Positions 1-6,137 of a DNA stretch of 6,137 nucleotides are shown piece by piece (the first letter of the stretch is position 1; each line of letters opens with the position of its first letter). Origin of the DNA: Candidatus Muproteobacteria bacterium (lineage in GTDB: Bacteria > Pseudomonadota > Gammaproteobacteria > Acidiferrobacterales > Sulfurifustaceae); the NCBI GenBank assembly GCA_023266455.1, contig JAHFQD010000124.1, positions 1 to 6,137 on the forward strand, given 5' to 3'. Both the position numbers and the translations under genes were made by a program. The notes below the pieces were generated by a model, which did no database searches, was not told the DNA's origin, and was given only the letters and a program-made list of their open reading frames with translations.

Positions 1-1430
1 AGCTCGCCCCGGTGCTGGCGCAGCAGTATCGCCTGATGCGTGGCGAGCACCATGGCCGCGGCAACCTGCTCGCTCAGTTCCAGCACGCGCAGGCAATCGC
101 GCGCGGCGATGGTGCCCATACTGACCTTGTCCTGGTTATGCGATTCCGTCGAACGCGAAAACGCAGTCGCCGGCATCGTAAGTTTGAGCGCCTCGGCGGT
201 CCAAGCGGACACAGAAATCTGCATACCTTTGAAGCCATGATTGATCGGTGCGCGCGCAATCGGTGCGCCCGACAGATTCTGCGGCAACCCGTGGTTGAAC
301 TTGGCATCGACCAACAACGCCATTTGTCGATCGAGCAGATCGGCGATGCTGGCCACCGCCGATTTCAGCGAATCCATGGCGAAACCGATATGCCCGCCGT
401 AGAAATGGCCACCGTGCAAAATCAAACGATTGTCCGCGTCGATGATCGGGTTGTCGTTAGCGCTATTGAGTTCGTTCTCGAGGTCGCGCCGCATCCACGG
501 CAACGCATCGCGCAACACGCCGATCACATGCGGCGCGCAACGAATGGAGTAACGGTCTTGCAACCGCGCGCCTTCGACTTCGACGCCGGTCAACGTCATG
601 TCGGCGTAGATCCAGGCGGCAACATCGGCTTGACCGGCATGCGGTTTGACCGCGAATAATTTCGGATGAAAATGTTCGCGATTGCCCTGCATCGCTAACG
701 CGCCGAGCGCGGTGATGCGCGCGGCCAAGCGGCTGAGATATTCCGCGCGGCTCCAGGCGAGACAAGCAAGTGCTGTCATCACCGCGGTGCCGTTCATGAT
801 CGCCAGACCTTCTTTCGGCGCGAGCGTGAGCGGCGCGAGACCGAGTTCTTTCAGTACGTCCTCGGTCGCGCGCGTCTTGCCGCCGTAGAGCGCTTCGCGT
901 TCGCCGATCAACACGGCGGCGACATAAGACAGCGGCGTTAAATCGCCGCTGGCGCCGACGGAACCTTCGCACGGAATCCGCGGCAACACGCGGCGGTTGA
1001 TCAATTGTTCCAAGCGCTCTAACAAAACCCAGCGCACACCCGAGTAACCTTGCGCCAACGAATTCAAACGCGCGGTCAACACCGCCAGCGTCGCTTCTTC
1101 GTCGAGGAATGCGCCGGCGCCAACGCCGTGGTAACGCACCAAGTGCGCAGGCAACTCCGCCACTAAATGCGGTGGAATCTCGACCGAGCAAGAATCACCG
1201 TAACCGGTGTTCACGCCATAGACGGTCTCGCCGTTCGCCAACATGCTGTCGAGAAACGCGGCGCTGCGCGTAATGCGGTCGACGAAAGCGGCGTTGCGAT
1301 CGAGCGCGATACCGCGGCGACCCGCGGCGACGTCGACCACGTCTTCGATACTCAGCGGATGCCCGCCGACGCGCACAACCGGTGCGGTCGAGGTCTCAAG
1401 CGTGTTTGGTTCTAACATCATCGAGCTCAT
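1..1430 (-). CDS. Aromatic amino acid ammonia-lyase (MIO family, HAL/PAL/TAL-like), 3' end cut by window edge
   Basis: The frame is open from the ATG at 1430 to the left edge: 476 codons without a stop, against about 510-520 residues in the family, so some 40 C-terminal residues are missing. Visible hallmarks: Tyr71 in VYGVNTGYG (catalytic base loop); Ala160-Ser161-Gly162 in SVGASGDLTPL, which cyclise to the MIO electrophile; Asn213 in NGT; QDRYSIRCAP with Tyr294 and Arg297; NSANDNP at 322-328; NQDKVSMG from 432. Family chemistry is loss of ammonia from His, Phe or Tyr in the cytoplasm. The selectivity pair is Tyr100-His101, not the His-Leu of Rhodobacter TAL, Phe-Leu of PAL or Ser-His of HutH (alignment by eye), so the substrate is unassigned. 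Context in a pigment operon favours an aromatic substrate giving a coumarate- or cinnamate-like starter. An aminomutase is possible. Starts at 1421 and 1418 are alternatives; all overlap the preceding gene. Confidence 0.93.
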   Translation of the reverse strand, partial: MSSMMLEPNTLETSTAPVVRVGGHPLSIEDVVDVAAGRRGIALDRNAAFVDRITRSAAFLDSMLANGETVYGVNTGYGDSCSVEIPPHLVAELPAHLVRYHGVGAGAFLDEEATLAVLTARLNSLAQGYSGVRWVLLERLEQLINRRVLPRIPCEGSVGASGDLTPLSYVAAVLIGEREALYGGKTRATEDVLKELGLAPLTLAPKEGLAIMNGTAVMTALACLAWSRAEYLSRLAARITALGALAMQGNREHFHPKLFAVKPHAGQADVAAWIYADMTLTGVEVEGARLQDRYSIRCAPHVIGVLRDALPWMRRDLENELNSANDNPIIDADNRLILHGGHFYGGHIGFAMDSLKSAVASIADLLDRQMALLVDAKFNHGLPQNLSGAPIARAPINHGFKGMQISVSAWTAEALKLTMPATAFSRSTESHNQDKVSMGTIAARDCLRVLELSEQVAAAMVLATHQAILLRQHRGE

Positions 1431-3147
1431 GACGAGTCGGGTGCTCCTGTGTCGCGGATTTTTCGGCAGCAGATTCGTCGCGCCAAAAATCGTAAAAGTT
1501 AAACCACTGAAACGGCGCGCGTAGGCAGTAATACTCCAAGCGCTCGGCGTAGCGGCGAATATATTCGCGTAACGCATCGGCGCGTTGCTTGCGCGGCAAT
1601 TCGACGCGATCGCAAAAATGCTCCAAATGAATCCGGTACCCTGCCTGTTCTTTCAAACAGAAGAAAAGATACACCGGACAGCCTAGCAGTCCCGCCAACA
1701 AAAAGGGCCCCTGCGCGAAAGGCGCATCCTGCCCCAAAAAGGGAACGCGCACCACTCTGCCGTTCTCCGCGGGCGGTGTCCGGTCGCCGACGATGACCAG
1801 TAGCTCGCCGCGGTCGATCTTCTCCTGCAACAGAATGGCGGTTTCCGGTCCGAGCGAGGAAATCTGGATCAAATTCAAGCGAAACCGCTGGTTAAGCCGC
1901 TCCAATAGGCGGTTGAAGCGCTGCGCGTGGTCGGTATAAACGACGGCGTTGATGGTGCCGTAGCCGCTAAACGCAGCCAGCGCCCGCGTCATCTCCCAGT
2001 TGCCGAGATGCGCGCCGACGAGCACCGCACCTTGGCGGCGTGCGATCAAGGCGTCGATTTCTCCGCGGTTAGGAAACTCGACTTGCGAATGATCGAGGCG
2101 CCCGAGCCAAGCAGCGACCTTGTCCAACCCGGACTCCGCGAATGCCAGTACATGACGCACGCCGTCGCGCCAGGTCGGCGCGTGCGGCAACACCGGGCGC
2201 TCGCGCGTGTAGTCGTATACGCGACGTAAAAATTTGAGCGAGCCTTCGCGCGCCGTCTTCGCTGCGAGAAAAAAATAAATCGCTACCGGATACAACACCG
2301 CGCGCGCGGCACCGCGTCCGAGGAAACGATAAAGATAAAAGACAGTAAGAATGCCGAGATAACTTCCGCGTTCGGCCAAGCGCCACCACGGCGCGGACGA
2401 TCCCGGTTCACGTGGGAACACCTTACGCCACAACAACCACGGCAAGCGCCACAACATGCCGAAACACAAGCGCGTATGCATCAACGAAATGCGCGCGTTG
2501 TCATGCCACATCCGAAAGTGCGACACACCATCGAGCGGATACGCAACATGCGTCGGGATGTTGATCGCCGGCACGCCGGTCCACGCCAGGCGCACGGCGA
2601 TTTCGGTGTCGAAATCCATGCGCGCGCCAATGTGCGAGCGATCGATGACGCGGATCGTTTGCGCCAATGGATACAACCGAAAACCGCACATCGAATCTTT
2701 GATACGAAACGACAGCGTCTCGATCCACACCCACGTGTGCGTGATGTAGCGACCAATCTTGCGCGAGGTCGGCACCGAGCGATCGTAAACGGCTTGGCCG
2801 CAAATCATCGCCGACGGATTAGCGCTCGCTGCCGCGACGAATTTCGGCACGTCGGTCGCATCGTGCTGTCCGTCGGCGTCGATCTGAATAACGTGGGTGA
2901 ATCCTTGTCGATGCGCTTCGCGAAACCCGGTCATTGCCGCCACGCCCTTGCCGCGATTCGACGGCAAACGCAACAACTGCACATGAGAACCATCGGCCAA
3001 CGGCGCGAGTTGTCGTTGCGTCGCGGCATCGCTGCCATCGTCGACGAGGATGATCTTCAATCCATGAACACGCAACGCTTGCACCGTGCGGCCGATAGCG
3101 TCGCCGTGGTTGTACACCGGAATTACGATGCAGCAAGAAATAGTCAT
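1396..3147 (-). CDS. apeJ: Bifunctional family 2 glycosyltransferase / LpxL-type lipid acyltransferase of the aryl polyene cluster
   Basis: 583 residues, two enzymes in one chain. Residues 1 to about 230 are a GT-A family 2 glycosyltransferase: VIPVYNHG at 9-15, LVDDGSD at 34-40 (nucleotide site), the metal-binding DADGQHD at 90-96, and a DFDTEIAVRLAW acceptor/base region near 178. Residues from about 255 are an LpxL/HtrB-like acyltransferase: a hydrophobic membrane-associating stretch at 263-298, the catalytic HX4E motif with His380 and Glu385 in GAHLGNWE, GDRTPP at 454-459, and a terminal PFQWFNFYDFW. The fusion is known from APE clusters. Inferred role: transfer of a sugar, then acylation, to anchor the pigment or its glycolipid carrier at the inner face of the cytoplasmic membrane before export. 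The start is the ATG that overlaps the stop of the ligase-dehydratase gene as ATGA. No good Shine-Dalgarno is seen, so translational coupling is likely. The last roughly 25 residues are charged and overlap the lyase start. Confidence 0.93.
   Translation of the reverse strand: MTISCCIVIPVYNHGDAIGRTVQALRVHGLKIILVDDGSDAATQRQLAPLADGSHVQLLRLPSNRGKGVAAMTGFREAHRQGFTHVIQIDADGQHDATDVPKFVAAASANPSAMICGQAVYDRSVPTSRKIGRYITHTWVWIETLSFRIKDSMCGFRLYPLAQTIRVIDRSHIGARMDFDTEIAVRLAWTGVPAINIPTHVAYPLDGVSHFRMWHDNARISLMHTRLCFGMLWRLPWLLWRKVFPREPGSSAPWWRLAERGSYLGILTVFYLYRFLGRGAARAVLYPVAIYFFLAAKTAREGSLKFLRRVYDYTRERPVLPHAPTWRDGVRHVLAFAESGLDKVAAWLGRLDHSQVEFPNRGEIDALIARRQGAVLVGAHLGNWEMTRALAAFSGYGTINAVVYTDHAQRFNRLLERLNQRFRLNLIQISSLGPETAILLQEKIDRGELLVIVGDRTPPAENGRVVRVPFLGQDAPFAQGPFLLAGLLGCPVYLFFCLKEQAGYRIHLEHFCDRVELPRKQRADALREYIRRYAERLEYYCLRAPFQWFNFYDFWRDESAAEKSATQEHPTRHELDDVRTKHA
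1444..1448 (-). promoter_or_regulatory. Ribosome binding site of the ammonia-lyase gene
   Basis: AGGAG on the minus strand lies inside the 3' coding part of the glycosyltransferase/acyltransferase gene. It is 13 bases before the ATG at 1430, which is longer than ideal. It is still the best Shine-Dalgarno match near the three candidate ATGs and favours the most upstream one. Confidence 0.45.
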
Positions 3148-4868
3148 GGCGCGAACGACACTTTGCCGGAAGAATATTTACCAGAATCGTTCTGGTAACT
3201 GAACTCGACTTGATGCTTGTAGGGATCGTAACGCAAGCCCAACTCGACCACCGTACCGGGTGGGATAATGCGATTAAATTTTAAATTATCGAGGGCGCGA
3301 AACGCGCCCAATTCATCGAAATAACGACGCGCGAAATCGATCGCCCAATGAATCTGCACCACGCCGGGTAAAACCGGCAGCTCAGCGAAATGCACCGGAA
3401 AGTATGCCAATTCCGGCACCACGCACAATTTCAGTCGCGCCGACGTCGCTTCGTGGACTTCATTGATGATTTGCGGTTGATACACCGCGCGTTCCTCTGA
3501 CATCCGGAACAGCGTCGCCAACGTTTGCGACGTGACCTTGTCGCGATCGCTGCGCGGTAACGCATCGACGAAACGCCAGTGCCGAGGTAACAGTGGCGAC
3601 TCATAGTAACGGGCGAGATCTTGGCGCAGCGCGTCGGTCAGTTTGCGCTTGCCCTCGTCGGCCAGACACGCACGTCCCGTATCGTTCAACACCAACACCG
3701 CGCCGATGACACGTCGCGAACTTTCTAGAACCAAAACACCGGCCTCGGCGACCCAAGGATGACGACAAAGATGTTGTTCCATCTCGACGAGCGAAACACG
3801 CTTCTCTTCCAGCTTCACCACGCGATCCAATCGACCGCGAAGCCGAAAACGTCCGTCGCCAAGAAATTCGGCGCCATCGGCAGTGGTCAACCACGCGCCG
3901 GACTCCACGAACGGCGAGCACACTTGCAACGCGCCCGCCTCATCCACACGCACGTTAACCATCGGCAACGGCGTCCAGACTTCCGCGTCCGGCGTCTTCG
4001 CTTGAACGCGCCAAGCGATACCGCCGGTTTCGCTGCTGCCGTAAACCTCGGTCGGCGCCTGTCCCAACGCCTCGATGAACGCATACGCCGTCTTGTCCGT
4101 CAGCGGTCCGCCCGATGAAAAAATGCGCGCGACATACGGTTTCAATACGGCGGGATCCGTCAATGCCGGCAGACGACTCAATTGCGCGGGACTCGAGATC
4201 ACCGCGGCGCGGCCGTGCTTGCGTAAGCGTTCGATCAATTCATTGGGATTACCACACGGCGTTACATCGAACGGTCGGCCGGCATGTAACGGCCACAGCA
4301 ATCGAAACAACAAACCGTATATATGGTGATGCGGAACCATGCCAACGACCGCGAGGGAATTCAGTTCAGTGCCCCAGCACACCTCTAGCGCTTCTACCTC
4401 GTCGGCGAGTTGCGCGAATTGTTTACGCACGCGTTTCGGCGCGCCACTCGTACCCGAGGTAAATAAGTCGATCGTCGCGTCGCGCGCGATTGGCACCGCC
4501 AGCGCCGCTTGCGAGTCGGACATTTGCGGTATCAACAAACCGTTCGATGCCGGCGCCATCGCCGCTTCGTCGATCAACCAACCCGTGGCTTCCGCGCGCA
4601 GCGATTCGAGCGTGCCTGGTTGGAAGTTCGGTGGAATCACCACGCGTTTGCCGGCATGCAATGCCGCCAGCAAACCGCAGAGGAAATAATAAGCATCGCG
4701 ACAAACCAACGCCCAACTTGGCTCGGGCCGTCGTGCTAACGCCGCCGCGCTCGCGGCGACACAGGCGAGGAAGTCGCGCCAAGACAGCACCGCGTCCCCG
4801 CGGTAAGCGACGGGATGAGACATCGGACGCTGCGCGGCCATGATTTGCGCGAGCGCGATCGGCGTCAC
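3144..4868 (-). CDS. apeH: Aryl/acyl-ACP ligase (AMP-forming) fused to hot-dog dehydratase of the aryl polyene cluster
   Basis: 574 residues from a GTG start. Residues 1 to about 450 are an ANL-superfamily adenylating enzyme: P-loop TSGTSGAPK at 137-145, PHHHIYG from 179, YGSSETGG at 276-283, the hinge GRLDRVVKLEEKRV at 345-358, and catalytic Lys444 in SDRDKVTS. Residues about 456-574 are a FabZ/FabA-like single hot-dog domain with catalytic-type His493 in FPVHFAELPVLPGV. It corresponds to separate ApeH and ApeI in the best-studied clusters. Role by family: the ligase activates the aromatic starter acid with ATP and loads it on an ACP; the dehydratase removes water from 3-hydroxyacyl-ACP at each extension to give the conjugated polyene. 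The acidic residue of FabZ that follows PGV is a His here (His507). GTG is preferred over the in-frame ATG at 4910 because it forms a GTGA overlap with the membrane protein's stop and has AAGGAAG upstream. Confidence 0.93.
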   Translation of the reverse strand: MTPIALAQIMAAQRPMSHPVAYRGDAVLSWRDFLACVAASAAALARRPEPSWALVCRDAYYFLCGLLAALHAGKRVVIPPNFQPGTLESLRAEATGWLIDEAAMAPASNGLLIPQMSDSQAALAVPIARDATIDLFTSGTSGAPKRVRKQFAQLADEVEALEVCWGTELNSLAVVGMVPHHHIYGLLFRLLWPLHAGRPFDVTPCGNPNELIERLRKHGRAAVISSPAQLSRLPALTDPAVLKPYVARIFSSGGPLTDKTAYAFIEALGQAPTEVYGSSETGGIAWRVQAKTPDAEVWTPLPMVNVRVDEAGALQVCSPFVESGAWLTTADGAEFLGDGRFRLRGRLDRVVKLEEKRVSLVEMEQHLCRHPWVAEAGVLVLESSRRVIGAVLVLNDTGRACLADEGKRKLTDALRQDLARYYESPLLPRHWRFVDALPRSDRDKVTSQTLATLFRMSEERAVYQPQIINEVHEATSARLKLCVVPELAYFPVHFAELPVLPGVVQIHWAIDFARRYFDELGAFRALDNLKFNRIIPPGTVVELGLRYDPYKHQVEFSYQNDSGKYSSGKVSFAP

Positions 4869-5434
4869 GACACCGCTTCCTTGCCGTACCGATAACGCCG
4901 GAACAACCACTCGCCGACGAACAATACGCCCATCAACACATAAGAAAGGAAACCGCAGTAGAACGCCCAGGCCGCGCGCGACAGAAACAAGGCGCTGTAC
5001 GCGGCGATCGCGGCGTTAACGAGAAGAAATAAACACCAGACTTGCGTCACGCGCCGGGTGTAAGCGACCGCTTCCGGCGGTAAATCGTCGTGCTGCAAAC
5101 GCGCGAAACGTTCGATCATGCTCGGCGGGCGGCGCAAGGTGTAAGCGAATGCGGTCAACACCATCGTCGCCATCAGCGCCGGATAAAGACGCAGCAAATA
5201 TTCGTCATTACTCCACCACACCGCCGCGATAAACAGCGCCATCACCGCGGCGCCAATCCATGCCGCGTGTTCCATGCCACGCATGAACACGCGCGCCTTG
5301 GAGCGATAGCGCACGACGAGAACGACGAGGAGCAGCAACGCGAGGTATTTCGCTTCGATGTAGTCGAGCGCGAAATAGACAATCAGTGGATAAGCGACCA
5401 GCGGGACGATCCGCGCCGCCGCGAGCCAACGCAT
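4865..5434 (-). CDS. apeG: Conserved integral membrane protein of aryl polyene clusters (COG4648-like)
   Basis: 189 residues, strongly hydrophobic, with about six predicted membrane segments: roughly 7-24, 28-42, 56-74, 80-100, 131-150 and 155-177. No cleavable signal peptide is evident. Between the fourth and fifth helices is a charged loop with a motif recalled as conserved in this family: PPSMIERFARLQ, then DLPPEAVAYTRRVTQVW (103-133). The biochemical role is not established; position between the ACPs and the ligase is typical for APE operons, so a part in membrane assembly or carrier handling is inferred only. It starts 9 bases after the stop of ACP 2 without a clear Shine-Dalgarno and ends in a GTGA overlap with the ligase, so it probably depends on translational coupling at its start. 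Confidence 0.85.
   Translation of the reverse strand: MRWLAAARIVPLVAYPLIVYFALDYIEAKYLALLLLVVLVVRYRSKARVFMRGMEHAAWIGAAVMALFIAAVWWSNDEYLLRLYPALMATMVLTAFAYTLRRPPSMIERFARLQHDDLPPEAVAYTRRVTQVWCLFLLVNAAIAAYSALFLSRAAWAFYCGFLSYVLMGVLFVGEWLFRRYRYGKEAVS
4876..4882 (-). promoter_or_regulatory. Ribosome binding site that decides the GTG start of the ligase-dehydratase gene
   Basis: AAGGAAG on the minus strand, 7 bases before the GTG at 4868. It sits in the last codons of the membrane protein gene. Together with the GTGA overlap it argues against the longer ATG start at 4910, which would add 14 residues before the region that reads like the natural N-terminus. Confidence 0.7.
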
Positions 5435-5443
5435 AGGACCGCG

Positions 5444-5722
5444 TCAGGTCGCGAGTAGTCGTTGCACCGTAACGACGACGTCGTTCACGGTACGCACGCT
5501 TTTAAACTCTTCCGGCTTAATGCGCTTGCCGGTCATTTCCTGCAACTTGATAGCCAAATCGACACCATCGATGCTGTCGAGGTCGAGATCCTGAAACAGG
5601 TTCGCCTGCAACGTGATGCGGCTTTCTTCGATCTCGAACGACTCCATCAAGATCGCTTTCAGGCGCGCATAGATTTGGTCTTCAGTCATCACACTTCCCA
5701 TTTTCTCTGCGGCATTATGCAT
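5444..5722 (-). CDS. apeF: Acyl carrier protein 2 of the aryl polyene cluster
   Basis: 92 residues from the ATG at 5722. Ser50 in DLDLDSIDGVDL is the phosphopantetheine attachment site, with helix II following and KLQEMTGKRI typical of the APE ACP pair. It is a cytoplasmic carrier of the growing chain or starter. The start is not certain: the ATG at 5722 has a strong AGGAG 7 bases upstream and overlaps the ACP 1 stop by 8 bases, but helix I begins only at the third in-frame Met (5689, 81 residues; GGGAAG 4 bases upstream), and 5701 also lies in frame. Family length (about 80-85) fits the short form, the ribosome site fits the long one. It differs clearly from ACP 1 in sequence, so it is not a recent duplicate. 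Confidence 0.92.
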   Translation of the reverse strand: MHNAAEKMGSVMTEDQIYARLKAILMESFEIEESRITLQANLFQDLDLDSIDGVDLAIKLQEMTGKRIKPEEFKSVRTVNDVVVTVQRLLAT

Positions 5723-5978
5723 GGGCTTTCTCCTGCAACCATTGCGCCAGGGTATTCACGGAACGAAAATAATTTTTGACGTTGGGATCGCCGGCGTCGA
5801 GCGTCACTTTATATTTCTTACGCAGCGCCACGCCGAGTTCCAACGCATCGATAGAATCGAGCCCAAGACCGTCGCCGCCGAACAGCGATACGTCGCTGTC
5901 GATATCAGCCGGCGTTAGATCTTCGAGGTTCAAGGATTCGATGATCAACTGTTTGATTTCCAGATGCAGGTCGTTCAT
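5715..5978 (-). CDS. apeE: Acyl carrier protein 1 of the aryl polyene cluster
   Basis: 87 residues. Ser42 in GLGLDSIDALELG is the phosphopantetheine site; helix I reads LHLEIKQLIIESLNLEDL, followed by DIDSDVSLFG, a pattern characteristic of the first ACP in APE operons. Its role by family is to carry the aryl starter and the extending polyene as thioesters in the cytoplasm, paired with ACP 2. The ATG at 5978 is chosen because helix I starts three residues later; an in-frame TTG at 5987 would add three residues. The site upstream is weak (TTGAGCG), so translation may be coupled to the upstream frame, which runs 74 bases into this gene. The stop overlaps the ACP 2 start by 8 bases. Confidence 0.93.
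   Translation of the reverse strand: MNDLHLEIKQLIIESLNLEDLTPADIDSDVSLFGGDGLGLDSIDALELGVALRKKYKVTLDAGDPNVKNYFRSVNTLAQWLQEKAHA
5730..5734 (-). promoter_or_regulatory. Ribosome binding site of the ACP 2 gene
   Basis: AGGAG on the minus strand, embedded in the last codons of the ACP 1 gene, 7 bases before the ATG at 5722. It is the best-placed Shine-Dalgarno in the window and supports the longest ACP 2 start. Confidence 0.65.
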
Positions 5979-6137
5979 AACGCTCAAGCTGGCGTGTGAA
6001 ATAATCCGTGAGAGTTCGTGTTAACTGTCGTGCCGCCCGGGCTTCCTCTTGTTCTGCCGCGATACCCAGGGCATCCAATCCGAGCGCGGATTCTACCTCA
6101 AGGGACATGGAAAAAGGTTGGCGGGCGATCCGCGTCA
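5905..6137 (-). CDS. 3' end of an upstream gene, possibly the cluster's lysophospholipid-type acyltransferase (partial)
   Basis: One minus-strand frame is open from the right edge to a TGA at 5907-5905; the other two minus frames stop within about 50 bases of the edge. The visible C-terminus of about 77 residues begins TRIARQPF, holds an acidic, Ala-rich stretch and an amphipathic helix (EQEEARAARQLTRTLTDYF), and ends in a basic tail. No catalytic motif is in view. In APE operons the gene before the first ACP is usually a PlsC-like acyltransferase, and a short beta strand then a C-terminal helix fits that family, but the identification rests on context. The tail overlaps ACP 1 by 74 bases, which is long; the last 24 residues may be read-through after an indel rather than conserved protein. 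The internal ATG at 6108 is not thought to be the start. Confidence 0.5.
   Translation of the reverse strand, partial: TRIARQPFSMSLEVESALGLDALGIAAEQEEARAARQLTRTLTDYFTRQLERYERPASGNQTVDHRILEPRRSNAG

Noticed and set aside
12..659. 215-codon plus-strand reading frame
   Set aside because: It lies wholly antisense to the ammonia-lyase, whose motifs are unbroken here. The product is Arg/His/Gln-rich, as expected from the complement of GC-rich codons, and has no recognisable fold.
463..1191. 242-codon minus-strand reading frame
   Set aside because: It is an alternative frame of the lyase; the overlapping lyase frame carries the MIO motif and other family signatures, while this product is Arg-rich and without motifs.
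1431..1520. Possible promoter or terminator between the glycosyltransferase/acyltransferase and lyase genes
   Set aside because: The region is coding for the former gene's C-terminus, with no stem-loop plus T-run and no clear -35/-10 pair.
2476..3198. 240-codon plus-strand reading frame opposite the glycosyltransferase
   Set aside because: Antisense shadow of the GT2 domain; composition is Arg/His-rich and no ribosome site or family motif is seen.
4115..4462. Several plus-strand frames of 84-117 codons opposite the ligase domain (4075-4843)
   Set aside because: They overlap each other and the conserved adenylation motifs, and none has a plausible ribosome site or fold.
4869..4910. Longer ATG start for the ligase-dehydratase
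   Set aside because: It adds 14 residues that overlap the membrane protein's conserved C-terminus, whereas the GTG at 4868 has AAGGAAG and a GTGA coupling overlap.

Overview
All genes in this window lie on the minus strand. They form one gapless operon segment that matches the middle of an aryl polyene (APE, xanthomonadin/flexirubin-like pigment) biosynthetic cluster. DNA is moderately GC-rich with many GC-ending codons. The gene set and the two fused proteins suggest a Gram-negative bacterium, probably a gamma- or betaproteobacterium; this is inferred from cluster type, not from a taxonomic marker. There are no intergenic stretches over 300 bases; the longest gap is 9 bases. I see no RNA genes, mobile elements, CRISPR arrays, terminators or internal promoters.

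Read in transcription order (high to low coordinates): the 3' end of an upstream gene, possibly the cluster's phospholipid-type acyltransferase (6137-5905); acyl carrier protein 1 (5978-5715); acyl carrier protein 2 (5722-5444); a six-helix membrane protein of the APE cluster (5434-4865); an AMP-forming aryl/acyl ligase fused to a hot-dog dehydratase (4868-3144); a family 2 glycosyltransferase fused to an LpxL-type acyltransferase (3147-1396); and an aromatic amino acid ammonia-lyase of the MIO family, cut by the left edge (1430-1). Junctions are 74, 8, 4, 4 and 35 base overlaps and one 9-base gap, including GTGA and ATGA start/stop overlaps, so the genes are probably co-transcribed and translationally coupled.

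Inferred joint role: the lyase would deaminate an aromatic amino acid (Tyr, Phe or similar) to an arylacrylic acid. The ligase would adenylate the aryl acid and load it on an ACP. Ketosynthases and a ketoreductase outside the window would extend it, and the fused dehydratase would form the conjugated double bonds. The glycosyltransferase/acyltransferase fusion and the partial acyltransferase would attach the polyene to a sugar and/or lipid carrier for delivery to the outer membrane. The most interesting point is the ammonia-lyase at the end of the APE operon. Its substrate-selectivity pair reads Tyr-His, which differs from the standard TAL, PAL and HAL pairs I know, so the starter unit of this pigment is an open question.
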